Shown: positions 45,592 through 56,400 of the stretch, piece by piece
Position numbering within the stretch: position 1 is the stretch's first letter
Layout of the letters: each line of letters starts with the position of its first letter
DNA from: Salinisphaera sp.
Lineage (GTDB): Bacteria; Pseudomonadota; Gammaproteobacteria; Nevskiales; Salinisphaeraceae
Length of the DNA stretch: 57,067 nucleotides
Direction of reading: 5' to 3'
NCBI RefSeq assembly: GCF_002729955.1
Contig: NZ_PBYA01000048.1
Location: forward strand, 1 to 57,067
Position numbers and translations under genes: made by a program
Notes under the pieces: model-generated
What the model saw: only the letters and a program-made list of their open reading frames with translations
The model's database searches: none
Told to the model about the DNA's origin: nothing

Positions 45592-46523
45592 GGGTTGTAG
45601 CCGGAGCGCTTGAAGCGCTGGTGCAGCCAGAAATACTGCTCGGGCGCCTGACGGGCGACCGATTCGATCATCTGGTTGATGGTGCGGGCGTCTTCGTTTT
45701 CGTCGCCGCCCAGCTGGTCTTCGATTGCCGGCAGTATGATGAGCCGGTAGCCGCTGCCGTCCTCGCAGCGCAGGGTGAAGAACGGCACGACGCTGGCCTT
45801 GCTCATCTTCGCCAGACGGCTGAGCGCGATATGGGTGCGTGCCGGCTGGCCGAAGAAATCCACCACCGTGCCCAGACGCTTCGGCGGTTTCTGGTCGGCG
45901 GCATACCAGACGGCGTCCTTGCGGCGCAGGGCTTTGAGCAGGCCCTTGACGTCGTCATCGCGAATGCTCGATCCGCCGATATGCGCCTCGCGGCGGGTGC
46001 GCATGACGTGGTCGACCACCGGATCGTGCGGTGCCTTGTACATTGCCGTGGTGATATATCCGAGTTCGCGCAGCGGGCGCTTGGCCATGCGAACACCCAG
46101 TTCCAGCGAGGTGAAATGCGCGGACAGCAGAATGATGCCGCGTCCTCGCGCGCAGGCCGCTTCGAGGTTTTCCTGGCCTTCGATATGGGCCAGCGATTCG
46201 ATCTTGTCGGTCGGCCCCCACCAGCACAGCGCTGTTTCGATCGCCCCCATGCCCACGGATTGAAAATGCGCGCGCAGAAGACGCTGACGTGCCTCGGCAT
46301 CGAGTTCCGGAAAGCACAGACGCAGATTCACCTCGGCCACCCGGCGGCGCTCGCGAATGACGTGGTAGGCCAGATCGCCGAAGCGTTTGCCCAGCCACAT
46401 CTGCAGGCGGTAAGGCAGACGCGCGAGCAGCCAGCCCAGCCCCATCAGCACCCAGCTTGGCCAGTGGCGTGGGCTGTTGAGCGTGGGCGTATCGGAATCT
46501 TTCGACGGGGCGGGGCTAGCCAT
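45567..46523 (-). CDS. Lipid A biosynthesis acyltransferase (LpxL/HtrB type)
   Basis: This 318-residue protein has an N-terminal membrane helix and the late-acyltransferase active site HFTSLELG (His136, Glu141), followed by MYKAPHDPVVDHVM near residue 165 and ADQKPPKRLGTVVDFFG near residue 217. It adds a secondary fatty acid to Kdo2-lipid IVA at the inner membrane. Whether it is the lauroyl- or myristoyl-transfer step is not decided by sequence alone. It is the only minus-strand gene in this part of the LPS locus and overlaps kdkA tail to tail. Confidence 0.92.
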   Translation of the reverse strand: MASPAPSKDSDTPTLNSPRHWPSWVLMGLGWLLARLPYRLQMWLGKRFGDLAYHVIRERRRVAEVNLRLCFPELDAEARQRLLRAHFQSVGMGAIETALCWWGPTDKIESLAHIEGQENLEAACARGRGIILLSAHFTSLELGVRMAKRPLRELGYITTAMYKAPHDPVVDHVMRTRREAHIGGSSIRDDDVKGLLKALRRKDAVWYAADQKPPKRLGTVVDFFGQPARTHIALSRLAKMSKASVVPFFTLRCEDGSGYRLIILPAIEDQLGGDENEDARTINQMIESVARQAPEQYFWLHQRFKRSGYNPYKADAET

Positions 46524-46647
46524 GCGAATAAAGCCCCTGCGGTCGGTCGGCAGTCATAGGCACGAACGCGTATCAGGTCGCGGATTGCGCGCTACACAGC
46601 ACGCAGCAGGGTTTGTATGATGCGCGAATTGTTCGCCCGGTGAAAGC

Positions 46648-48090
46648 ATGCTCACGGTTCCTTCGTTCGAAAACGCGCGCGTCCTGGTGGTGGGTGACAT
46701 CATGCTCGACCGCTACTGGTACGGCGACACGGGCCGTATTTCGCCGGAAGCGCCGGTGCCGGTGGTACGTATCGCCGACGAGGAGCGCCGTCTGGGCGGT
46801 GCGGCCAACGTTGCGCTCAACCTTGCACGTGTGGGCGCACAGACCCGCCTGCTGGGCGTCATCGGTCAGGACGAACCGGGCGAAGCCACCCGCGCAATGC
46901 TCGAAGACGCGGGCGTGGTCGCCGACCTGATCGCCAGCGACAGCCACCCCACGATCGCCAAGCTGCGCGTGATGAGCCGCAACCAGCAGCTCATTCGCCT
47001 GGATTTCGAGAAGTCGTTTGCCCTGGACGGCGCCTTCGAGCGCGAGCGCCTGATCGAGCGCTATCGTGCAGCGCTCGATCATGTTGATGTCGTGGTGTGC
47101 TCCGATTACGGCAAGGGCACCCTCGCCGATGTGGATGCGATCATTGCCATCGCGGGCGAGCGGCATATTCCGGTGCTTGTCGACCCCAAGGGCGCCGACT
47201 GGCAGCGCTATGCGGGCGCGCACCTGATCACCCCCAATCTGCACGAGTTCGAGGCGGTGGTGGGGCCGGTAGGCGACGAGGCATCGCTCACACGCGAAGC
47301 AGCGGCGCTGCGCACGCGGCTGGATATCGATGCGCTACTGGTCACACGCAGCGAAAAAGGCATGAGCCTGTTCGCGCACGCCGGGAATCTGCATCTGCCT
47401 GCCCAGGCCCAGGAGGTCTTCGATGTGACCGGCGCGGGCGATACCGTTATCGCGCTGCTGGCGGCCGGGCTTGGCGCCAGGCTGGCGCTGGCCGATGCCG
47501 CGGCCATCGCCAATCTTGGCGCGGGTATCGTCGTCGCCAAACTGGGTACGGCGACGGTCACGCCCGGCGAACTCAAGCAGGCGGCCCACGGTCAGCGCAA
47601 TGGCCCCCGCGGGCTGGTCGACGAAGAGGCGCTGGCGGCCATCGTGGCCGAGCGTCGCACGCGGGGCGAACGCGTGGTGATGACCAACGGCTGTTTCGAT
47701 TTGCTGCACCCGGGCCATATCGCCTATCTCGAAGCGGCCCGCGCGTTGGGCGACTATCTGGTGGTCGCCGTCAACGACGATGCGTCCGTTCGCCGCCTCA
47801 AGGGCCCTTCGCGGCCGCTCAACGATCTCGACCATCGCATGCAGGTGTTGCGCGGGCTGAGTGCCGTGGACTGGGTTGTGGCGTTTTCCGAGGATACCCC
47901 GGAACGCCTGATCTGCCGCATCCTGCCGGATGTGCTGGTCAAGGGCGGGGATTACACGCCCGAGCAGATCGCCGGCGGTCAATGCGTACGTGATGCCGGC
48001 GGCGAGGTGCGAGTACTCGAGTTCGTCGATGGCTACTCGACCACGTCGATCATCGAGCGCATGCATGGCGATGCGGCTGCGCCGCGGTGA
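46648..48090 (+). CDS. hldE: Bifunctional heptose-7-phosphate kinase/heptose-1-phosphate adenylyltransferase
   Basis: This 480-residue fusion makes ADP-heptose precursors. Residues about 1-320 form a ribokinase-type kinase (LVVGDIMLDRYWYGDTGRIS near residue 12, and the catalytic DVTGAGDTVIALLAAGL near residue 260). Residues about 340-480 form the nucleotidyltransferase (VMTNGCFDLLHPGHIAYLEA). Order and length match E. coli HldE. Its TGA overlaps the waaA GTG (48087-48090). Together with hldD it supplies ADP-L-glycero-D-manno-heptose. Confidence 0.96.
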   Translation: MLTVPSFENARVLVVGDIMLDRYWYGDTGRISPEAPVPVVRIADEERRLGGAANVALNLARVGAQTRLLGVIGQDEPGEATRAMLEDAGVVADLIASDSHPTIAKLRVMSRNQQLIRLDFEKSFALDGAFERERLIERYRAALDHVDVVVCSDYGKGTLADVDAIIAIAGERHIPVLVDPKGADWQRYAGAHLITPNLHEFEAVVGPVGDEASLTREAAALRTRLDIDALLVTRSEKGMSLFAHAGNLHLPAQAQEVFDVTGAGDTVIALLAAGLGARLALADAAAIANLGAGIVVAKLGTATVTPGELKQAAHGQRNGPRGLVDEEALAAIVAERRTRGERVVMTNGCFDLLHPGHIAYLEAARALGDYLVVAVNDDASVRRLKGPSRPLNDLDHRMQVLRGLSAVDWVVAFSEDTPERLICRILPDVLVKGGDYTPEQIAGGQCVRDAGGEVRVLEFVDGYSTTSIIERMHGDAAAPR

Positions 48091-49421
48091 AAAAACGCCC
48101 GGCTAGAGGCGCGTTCGCGGCGCGCATGGCCGATCTGATCGTGCGCGGCATCTATCGCCTGGCCACCTGGGCAGCGCTGCCTTTCGTGCTGGCTTATTTC
48201 TACTGGCGCGGCCGGCGTGAGCCGGCCTATCGCCGGTACTGGAAGGAACGCCTGGGCTGGATTGGCGACGTACCTGCCCGCGCGATCTGGATTCATGCCG
48301 CATCGGTGGGCGAAGCGATCCTGGTTACGCCGCTGATTCGCCGGCTCGAGCAGGCATACCCGGATCGCGCCATTCTGGTGACCACCATGACGCCCACCGG
48401 GCGGGAACGTATCGAGCGGACCTTCGCGGACGATGTCTACTGCCGGTACGTGCCGCTCGACACCCTGGGTGCAACACGCCGATTCATGCGCCGCGCGCGT
48501 CCCGGCCTGGGCGTGATCGCCGAAACCGAGCTGTGGCCGCATCTGCTGGCTGCCGCCGATCGATACGAAGTGCCCATCGCGCTGGTCAACGCGAGCGTGT
48601 CGCAACGTTCGGCTGCACGTTATCAAAACCCGCTATGGCGCCATACCATCGCCCGCATGCTCGCTTCGCTGGCCGCTATCGGTGCGGCCAGCCAGGCCCA
48701 TGCAGAGCGCTTCGTTGCCCTCGGCGCGTCGGCCGAGCGGGTCCATGCAGTCGGCAATCTCAAATACGACAATATTCCAGCCGGCGCCGACGAATCCCTT
48801 GCCACGGCGCTGCGCGACGACTGGCAGGCCCCTGATCGGCCCATCTGGGTCGCGGCCAGCACGCATGAAGGCGAAGAGGCCCGGGTACTCGATGCCTGGG
48901 CCGAGCTGCGTGCCCGTCATCCCGAACTGCTGCTCGTCATCGCACCGCGTCACCCGCAGCGTTTCGATGCGGTGGCCGAATTGCTCGAAGCGCGCGGCAT
49001 CGTTTTTGCCCGCCGCAGTACCGGCCAGTTGGTCGGCGACGATACCGGTGTAGTGCTTGCCGATACGCTGGGCGAAGTGCCGCTGTTCTATGCCGCGGCC
49101 AACGTGGTGCTGGTCGGTGGTAGTCTGGTGCCCGGTATCGAGGGGCACAACGTACTCGAAGCCGCCGCTCTTGCACGTGCGTTCTGCGTGGGACCGTACG
49201 TGCGCGAATGGCAGGACATCGTCGACGCGCTGGTCGCGGTCGAGGCGGCCTGCGTCTGCGATACGCCCGCTGCGCTGGTTGCGACACTGGATGAATGGCT
49301 TGCCGACCCCGACCTCGCCGCGGCGGCCGGCCGAGCGGGGCGACAGCTGGTCCACGAGCGCTCCGGTGCACTCGAGCGGAGCATGCAGATGATCGAAACG
49401 CTGGCGCACGACAGGGCCTAG
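48087..49421 (+). CDS. waaA: Kdo transferase WaaA
   Basis: This 444-residue family 30 transferase links Kdo from CMP-Kdo to lipid IVA at the inner membrane. It has an N-terminal membrane anchor (AALPFVLAYFYWRGRREPAY near residue 29), IWIHAASVGEAILVTPLI, the AETELWPHLL acidic motif near residue 147, and VGGSLVPGIEGHNVLEAAAL near residue 344. The GTG start overlaps the hldE stop by four bases. Kdo phosphorylation by kdkA nearby raises the possibility of a single-Kdo inner core. Confidence 0.95.
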   Translation: MKKRPARGAFAARMADLIVRGIYRLATWAALPFVLAYFYWRGRREPAYRRYWKERLGWIGDVPARAIWIHAASVGEAILVTPLIRRLEQAYPDRAILVTTMTPTGRERIERTFADDVYCRYVPLDTLGATRRFMRRARPGLGVIAETELWPHLLAAADRYEVPIALVNASVSQRSAARYQNPLWRHTIARMLASLAAIGAASQAHAERFVALGASAERVHAVGNLKYDNIPAGADESLATALRDDWQAPDRPIWVAASTHEGEEARVLDAWAELRARHPELLLVIAPRHPQRFDAVAELLEARGIVFARRSTGQLVGDDTGVVLADTLGEVPLFYAAANVVLVGGSLVPGIEGHNVLEAAALARAFCVGPYVREWQDIVDALVAVEAACVCDTPAALVATLDEWLADPDLAAAAGRAGRQLVHERSGALERSMQMIETLAHDRA

Positions 49422-49500
49422 CAGAACACTATTCGCGTCATGCACGCCGTGATATAGAAGGCGGTGGCGCGGTGCTGATTACAACCCTTGGGGGAACGAA

Positions 49501-51426
49501 ATGCTGGAACGTTTGCTGAGCCGGGCACATGCCCGATCGTTAATAACGGCCGCGGTGGTCGCAAGCTTGAGCGCCTGCGGCAGCGGCGGCGACGGCTCGG
49601 GCTCCGACGATGGCGGCGGTAGTAATGGTGGCGGGGGTAACGCCGGCGGTGGAACGACGGTGCCGGATCCGGATTTTGCCAGCGTTCGCGGCTTGAGCGC
49701 GGATGGCGTGATGCAGGATCCGGCAACAGCCGCGATCTACCAGAGCCCGGACGACAGCGGGATCATCAATATCTACGTCGAGATCGATCCGCCCGTAGGC
49801 GATATCTGTCGCGGCGATGACCCGACCACGCCCGAGGACGAAGAGAACTACGCCGGCTGTACTCTCGACGATCTCGATGATGATGACGATGGCAGCGATG
49901 CGTTCGATCCCGAGCTAAAGGGCACGGTGCGCATCGGCAGCCTGGCAGCGGGCGACGATCTGACCTTCAGGTCGGACGAGATCGAGGTACGCGGTGCATC
50001 CAGCCGGCAAGCGCGACAGAAATCCTACAAGGTCGAATTCGAAGACGGCGACTGGTTCGGCATGGAACGGCTCCAGCTCAACAAGCATCCCTTCGATCTG
50101 AGCCGGATACGCAACAAGCTGTCCTTCGATCTATTCAAACAGATCGAGAATTTTCCGAGTCTGCGCACGCAGTTCGTGCATGTCTTCGTGAAGGAAGAAA
50201 CGGACGCGGACTACCAGGACGGTGGCCTGTTCACCAATATCGAGTATATGGACGACGACTGGGCGGATAATCACGGCCAGGAGGAGCAGTCCAACATATT
50301 CAAGACCGAGCAGTTCTCCTTCCAGTCGCTCGAGGACACCCCCGAACTCACAGAAGATGTCGACTCCGACGCGTTCGAAACCGTGCTGGAATCCAAGGGC
50401 GACGATGAAAGCACCGAAACCCTCATCGCCATGCTCAATGCGCTCAACGATGACGACGTGCCGTTCGATAACGTGCTCAAACAGTACTTCCAGGCCGACA
50501 ATTTCCGTACCTGGCTGGGCATCAACATCCTGTTGTCCAACGACGATACGAATTCGCAGAATTTCTATCTGTATCGCCCGAGCCAGATCGACAACTTCTA
50601 TTTCACCCCGTGGGACTACGACGGCGCCTGGGATTTCTTCGGCCAGCCGGCCGAGCAGCTGGATTTCCCGCAGCGCCCGCGCTGGACGCAGGGCATTGCC
50701 AACTGGTGGGCCATGCCGTTGGTCAGCCGGTACGTGCGTAACGGTGGCATCCCGGCGCTACAGGCGAAGCTGGACGCGCTTCAGGCAGGCGCGCTTGCCC
50801 CGGCAAACGTAGAGACGTTGATCGATAGTTATCCAATCGACGACATAGTCGGTATTTTGGTCAACCGCGCGGGCCCGGACCTGGATGGTCTGCCGACCGT
50901 AAACGATGGTCGAAGCGCGGAACCGCAAATCCGGGAAGAGATCGAGCGGCTGCCCGGCACGATCGCCACCGCGCGCGAAGAGTTCGACAGCACGCTGGAT
51001 CGTCCGATGCCGGTCTATACCGCGGCTTCGCTGCAAAACGGCAACGTGGTTTTGCGCTGGGACGAGTCCTACGACATCCAGAACAACGCGCTGAGCTATG
51101 ACGTGCGCCTGGCGACCAGCCCGCTGCTTAACGGCACGCGCGACGCCTGTACCAGTGAAGACGACGCCATGCCAATGCTGAATACCAACGTCGTGTTCAG
51201 CCGCAACGGTATTCAAGGCACGACGGTCGTACCGACAACCGCGTTGACCCCCGGCCAGCGCTACTACGCCCAGGTCATCGTGCGCGACAGCGACGGCTAT
51301 TGCCAGAGCTCGTTCGACGAGTACTACGATCAAGCCAACGACGAAACCTACTACGGTGTGTTCGGCTTCACGTATACGGGCACCGAAATCGTCACAGCCT
51401 ATGAGGAACAGGCGGACGCTGAATAA
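49501..51426 (+). CDS. CotH-kinase family lipoprotein
   Basis: This 641-residue protein has a lipoprotein signal ending LSAC (Cys26), then a Gly/Ser/Asp linker to about residue 60 and an Asp-rich patch (DDLDDDDDGSDAFD, near residue 123). The CotH domain follows, with IEVRGASSRQARQKSYKVEF near residue 160, LLSNDDTNSQNFYLY near residue 342 and FTPWDYDGAWDF near residue 367, the residues that bind ATP and metal. The C-terminal 140 residues look like a fibronectin type III domain. CotH proteins phosphorylate other proteins outside the cytoplasm. A GGGGGA site precedes the ATG, and a strong terminator follows. Confidence 0.88.
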   Translation: MLERLLSRAHARSLITAAVVASLSACGSGGDGSGSDDGGGSNGGGGNAGGGTTVPDPDFASVRGLSADGVMQDPATAAIYQSPDDSGIINIYVEIDPPVGDICRGDDPTTPEDEENYAGCTLDDLDDDDDGSDAFDPELKGTVRIGSLAAGDDLTFRSDEIEVRGASSRQARQKSYKVEFEDGDWFGMERLQLNKHPFDLSRIRNKLSFDLFKQIENFPSLRTQFVHVFVKEETDADYQDGGLFTNIEYMDDDWADNHGQEEQSNIFKTEQFSFQSLEDTPELTEDVDSDAFETVLESKGDDESTETLIAMLNALNDDDVPFDNVLKQYFQADNFRTWLGINILLSNDDTNSQNFYLYRPSQIDNFYFTPWDYDGAWDFFGQPAEQLDFPQRPRWTQGIANWWAMPLVSRYVRNGGIPALQAKLDALQAGALAPANVETLIDSYPIDDIVGILVNRAGPDLDGLPTVNDGRSAEPQIREEIERLPGTIATAREEFDSTLDRPMPVYTAASLQNGNVVLRWDESYDIQNNALSYDVRLATSPLLNGTRDACTSEDDAMPMLNTNVVFSRNGIQGTTVVPTTALTPGQRYYAQVIVRDSDGYCQSSFDEYYDQANDETYYGVFGFTYTGTEIVTAYEEQADAE

Positions 51427-51454
51427 TCCGTAGCTGACGTTTGTGCAGCCAATC

Positions 51455-51486
51455 AAGGCGGGCCGGCTAACGGTCCGCCTTTTTTA
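51455..51486 (+). terminator. Rho-independent terminator of the CotH gene
   Basis: AAGGCGGGCC (51455-51464) pairs with GGTCCGCCTT (51472-51481) with one G-U, a seven-base loop and a run of T to 51485. It starts 29 bp after the CotH stop. Confidence 0.88.
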
Positions 51487-51719
51487 ATGCCTATCAGCTG
51501 AATCAGCGACGCCGGGCATGCCGAGCTCGCGTCGGGCTGGCAGGAGACGGGGCCAGATCGGCTAGGCTGTCTCAAGCGAGCCTCAGCGTGTTTCTCCGGG
51601 GCTACATGGCCCCGGTTCGTATCGAATAGGCGCAAGGCTCGACCTAAGTCGACCTTCCCACCCCGGGTTGGATGTGAAAGGGTTGTTACAGGGGAAAGCC
51701 ATTTTATCTGGGGGACGTG
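51487..51719. other. Upstream region of putP
   Basis: This non-coding stretch should hold the putP promoter. It contains a seven-pair inverted repeat CCGGGGC/GCCCCGG (51596-51602 with 51609-51615) and a GGGGGA ribosome site at 51710-51715. I see no convincing -35/-10 pair and no known regulator site. Confidence 0.4.
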
Positions 51720-53213
51720 ATGGCGATTGGTGTATGGATCAGTCTGATCCTGTATTTCTGCCTGATGCTGGGTATCGGCTTCTACGCGTGGCGCAAGTCC
51801 ACGGCATCGTCCGAGGAATACATGCTGGGCGGGCGCAATCTCAGCCCGGCGGTTGCCGCACTGTCGGCGGGCGCTTCGGACATGAGCGGCTGGCTGCTGC
51901 TGGGGCTGCCCGGCGCGCTCTACGCCTCCGGCCTGGTCGAGGCCTGGATCGGCATCGGCCTGTTCGTGGGGGCATTCGCGAACTGGATGATTGTCGCGCC
52001 GCGCCTGCGCGAGCAGACCGAACGCTACGACAATAGCCTCACGATTCCCCAGTTCCTGTCCAAACGCTTTCCCTCCCGCGCGATGGCGTTACGCACGGTG
52101 TCCGCGGTGATCATCGTGATCTTCTTCGCGGTCTATACCGCCTCCGGTCTGGTCGCCGGCGGCAAACTCGTACAGAGCGCGTTTGGCGACGTGGTCACGC
52201 TGGCCTCGCTCAGCGACTACCAGGTCGGGGTCTGGGGCACGCTGGCGGTGGTGCTGGCCTACACCGTGGTCGGCGGCTTTCTGGCCGTGAGCCTCACTGA
52301 TTTCTGCCAGGGTGTGATCATGATGCTCGCGCTGATCATCATGCCTGCGGTCGTGTTGTTCGGCAGCGGTGGCGGCGGTTTCTCGCAGGCCTCCGAGACG
52401 CTGGCCGGCGTGGATCCTAACTTCCTGTCCCTGGGCAATGGGCTGACGATCGTCGGCTTTCTATCGGCGGTGACCTGGGGCTTGGGTTATTTCGGCCAGC
52501 CGCATATCGTCGTGCGCTTCATGGCCATTCGTACCGTCGGTGAGGTCCCCAAGGCACGCAATATCGGCATGACCTGGATGGGTATTTCCCTGATCGGCGC
52601 GATCTGTGTGGGCGTATTCGGTCGTGCCTATGCCGAACGCAACGGCCTGAACGTCGAGGACAAGGAAACGATCTTCATCGTTCTGGCGGATCTGCTGTTC
52701 CACCCCTTGGTGACCGGTTTTCTCTTTGCGGCGTTGCTGGCCGCGATCATGAGCACCATATCGAGCCAGCTGCTGGTGGCCTCGTCCTCGCTCACCGAGG
52801 ATTTCTATCGCCTGTTTCTGCGGCGCGAAGCCGGTGAGGGCGAAAGCGTGACTATTGGCCGCATCAGCGTGCTGATCGTGGGTCTGGTCGCAGCGTTCAT
52901 CGCCCGCGATCCCGAATCGCAGGTGCTGGGGCTGGTCAGTAACGCCTGGGCCGGCTTCGGGGCGGCGTTCGGGCCGTTGATCATCCTGTCGCTGACCTGG
53001 CCGCGCATGTCGGGCACCGGGGCGGTGGCCGGCCTCGTTGCCGGTGCGGCAACCGTGCTGGCCTGGATCTTACTCGGCTTCAACAATAGTTTTCTGGGCG
53101 GGCCGGGCGTGTATGAAATCATTCCCGGATTCATCGTGGCCTGGCTCGCCATCTATGGCGTGAGCCTGGCAACGCAAACCAGCGGCGAATACCGCGCGAT
53201 CGAGACGAACTGA
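51720..53213 (+). CDS. putP: Sodium/proline symporter
   Basis: This 497-residue protein of the solute:sodium symporter family has about thirteen helices. It carries the Na+/proline signature GASDMSGWLLLGLPGALYASG near residue 54 (shown in part: ASDMSGWLLLGLPGALY) and YFGQPHIVVRFMAIR near residue 258, both specific to PutP. It imports proline with Na+ as carbon or nitrogen source or as an osmolyte. The ATG at 51720 is preferred to the GTG one codon earlier, based on the GGGGGA site. putA lies downstream on the opposite strand. Confidence 0.94.
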   Translation: MAIGVWISLILYFCLMLGIGFYAWRKSTASSEEYMLGGRNLSPAVAALSAGASDMSGWLLLGLPGALYASGLVEAWIGIGLFVGAFANWMIVAPRLREQTERYDNSLTIPQFLSKRFPSRAMALRTVSAVIIVIFFAVYTASGLVAGGKLVQSAFGDVVTLASLSDYQVGVWGTLAVVLAYTVVGGFLAVSLTDFCQGVIMMLALIIMPAVVLFGSGGGGFSQASETLAGVDPNFLSLGNGLTIVGFLSAVTWGLGYFGQPHIVVRFMAIRTVGEVPKARNIGMTWMGISLIGAICVGVFGRAYAERNGLNVEDKETIFIVLADLLFHPLVTGFLFAALLAAIMSTISSQLLVASSSLTEDFYRLFLRREAGEGESVTIGRISVLIVGLVAAFIARDPESQVLGLVSNAWAGFGAAFGPLIILSLTWPRMSGTGAVAGLVAGAATVLAWILLGFNNSFLGGPGVYEIIPGFIVAWLAIYGVSLATQTSGEYRAIETN

Positions 53214-53246
53214 CCGGGCAAGGCCCGTCCAGAGCCACTGAAACGA

Positions 53247-53275
53247 AAAGCCGGGCCGGCAGGCCCGGTTTTTTT
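53247..53275 (+). terminator. Rho-independent terminator of putP
   Basis: CCGGGCC (53251-53257) and GGCCCGG (53262-53268) close a four-base loop, followed by seven T (53269-53275). It lies 37 bp past the putP stop. A short A run before the stem offers little support for minus-strand use. Confidence 0.88.
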
Positions 53276-53459
53276 ATGTCACGCCGCGCGGTGTAGGGCG
53301 ATCGGCGGGCAGGGCGGGCGAAGGGGCTTCCAGCGGCCGCGGACGCCCCGAATCTCTGCGAGCGCTCGTGTCGGCGCATGTCGGTCTATACCGTATATGC
53401 GGCCATACGCCGGCCGCTCTGGGGCGCCGCGTGCGTGGCTGCGCCGGCGGGCCGGCTGG

Positions 53460-56400
53460 CTAGGCGTAGCGCTGCGGTTCGGGTGTGACCAGAACATTGT
53501 CGGCCGGCTCGTCTTCTTCCAGCGACATGAGAGAGGCATTGCCGCCGGCTGCCGTGGTATCGCGGCTGATCGCACGTTCGGTCGCGAAGCGGTGTAGATA
53601 ATGCGGGCCGCCGGCTTTCGGGCCCGTGCCCGACAGGCCTTCACCGCCGAACGGATGCACGCCCACGACCGCGCCGATCATGTTGCGATTGACGTAGGCG
53701 TTGCCCACCTTGATACGGCGCACCACGCGCTCGACCGTGGTATCGATGCGGCTATGAATGCCGAAGGTCAGGCCATAGCCGAGCCCGTTGATCTGATCGA
53801 CGACGTTGTCGATATCCTTCGCCTCGTAACGAATCACGTGCACGATCGGGCCGAACTGTTCCTCACCAAGATCGTCGATGCTGTTGAGCTCGACGGCGCG
53901 GGGGGCGAAGTAGGTGCCATTGCCTTCGGGGAGCTTGCAGGCATGGATCGTGTCCAGCTTCTCCTTCGCCTTGTCGACATAGTCGGCCAGGCCAGCCCGC
54001 GCATCGGCGTCGATTACCGGCGTAACGTCCGTGGAGAGCTTCCAGGGATCGCCGATCGAGAGTTCCGCCATCGCACCGGAGAGCATGGTGAGCAGGGTCT
54101 CGGCGATATCGGTCTGGACATAGAGCACGCGCAGCGCCGAGCAACGCTGGCCGGCGCTCTGAAAGCCGGAGCGGATGACGTCGGCCACCACCTGTTCGAT
54201 CAGCGCCGACGAATCCACGATCATCGCGTTCTGGCCGCCGGTTTCGGCGATCATGGGAATGAGCGGGCCCTTGCGCTCGGCCAGGGTTCGGTTGATCGCC
54301 TTGGCGGTTGCAAATGATCCGGTGAAGGCGATGCCGGCAATGCGGGGATCGGCGACCAGCTTTGCGCCGACCGACGGGCCGTCGCCCGGGAGGAAGTAGA
54401 GTACGTCCCGCGGTACGCCGGCCTCGTGCATGAGCTGGATCGCACGATGGCCGATCAAGCAGGTCTGTTCTGCCGGCTTGGCAATCACGGCATTGCCCGC
54501 TGCCAGCGCTGCGGCGACCTGGCCGGTAAAGATGGCCAACGGAAAATTCCACGGGCAGATGCACACGAACACGCCGCGGCCGACGAGCCGATAGGTATTG
54601 CGCTCGCCGGTCGGCCCGGGCAGCAGGGTTTCGCCGTCGAACTCGTCTTCCACCTGGCAGGCATAGTAGCGACAGAAATCCACCGCCTCGCGCACCTCGG
54701 CCACGCCGTCGCCGATATTCTTGCCGGCCTCGCGTGCACACAGGGCGATCAGCTCGGCCATATGGCTTTCCAGCAGATCGGCATAGCGGCGCAGCACGGC
54801 CGCGCGTTCGCGACCGGGGGTCGCGCTCCAGCGATCCGCCGCGGCCGCCGCGCCGGCCAGCGCGGCTTCGATATCCTCATCGTTCGCCCACACCACGTCG
54901 CCCACGCTGATGTCGTTATCCGCCGGGGATTTCACTGCGATTGCGCTGCGATTATCGAAGTCGATGCGCGTGTCGCCGATCAGCGGCGCGGCCCGCCAGG
55001 TTTGGGCATCGGCCTCGCGCATGCCCTGGGCGAGGGCGTCCAGCTCGCGTACATCGGACAGATCCACGCCTTTCGCGTTCGGGCGCCGTTCGCCGTAGAG
55101 GTCGTGGGGCAGGGGAATACGCGGATGCCGCGCCTGCTGCTGTTTTTCGGCCGCGAAGACCGGGTCGGCCACGATATCTTCCACTGGCTCGCTTTCGTCC
55201 ACGAGGCGATTGACGAAGGAGCTGTTGGCGCCGTTTTCAAGCAGGCGGCGTACCAGGTAGGCGAGCAGATCCTCGTGCGCGCCGACCGGCGCATAGATAC
55301 GACAGGCCGCAGGGCGTTCGCCTTTTTCGACTATCTCCTCGTAGAGATCCTCGCCCATGCCGTGCAGGCGCTGGAACTCGAAGTCGGTACGCTCGCCGAC
55401 CGCCTGACGGATATAGGCCAGGGTATGCGCATTGTGGGTGGCGAACTGGCCGTAGAAAACGTCCGAGGCCTCCAGAATGTGGTTTGCACAGGCCAGGAAC
55501 GATACGTCCGTATTCATCTTGCGGGTGAACACCGGATAGCCGTCGATGCCGGCCTCCTGGGCTCGTTTGATCTCGGTATCCCAGTAGGCGCCCTTCACCA
55601 GCCGGATCATGATGCGGCGGTTATGGCGGCGGCCCAGATCGGCGAGCCAGTCGATCACATCGAGCGCGCGCTTCTGATAGGCCTGTACCGCCAGGCCGAG
55701 GCCCTGCCAGTTGGCGAGATCGGGTTCCTGCGACACGCAGGCGAACAGCTCCAGCGACAGATCCAGGCGCGCGGCTTCTTCCGCGTCGATGGTCATGTTG
55801 ATGTTGTGCTTCGCGGCCAGGCGCGCGAGTTTGAGCAGACGCGGCAGCAGCTCTCTATGCACTCGTACCCGGTGGCTGAGTTCGTAGCGGGCGTGCAGGG
55901 CGGACAGCTTGACCGACACACCGGGCGATTTTTCCGGGCCGAGGCCGCGGCTGGCCTTGCCGCATTCTTCGATGGCATGCCAGTAGTCGTCGAAATAGCG
56001 CTGGGCGTCGCGATCGGTACGCGCGGCCTCTCCCAGCATGTCGTAGGAATAGCTATAGCCGCGTTTTTCCAGCGACCGGGCATTGTCGATGGCTTCTTCG
56101 ATGGTGCGCCCCATCACGAATTGCCGGCCCATGATGCGCATCGCCTGGCTGACCGCCTGGCGGATGAACGGCTCGCCGCTGCGTTTGACCAGCCGTTGCA
56201 GCACGCTGCGGAAGTTGCGCTGGGGCGAATCCTCGTAGCGCAGAATCCGACCGGTGAGCATCAGGCCCCAGGTGGAGGCATTCACGAACCAGGACTTGGA
56301 CTCGCCGAGATGCGATTCCCAGTTCGAACCGCCGATCTTGTCGTCGATCAGTCGATCAACCGTCGTGGCATCGGGAATACGCAGCAGGGCTTCGGCCAGG

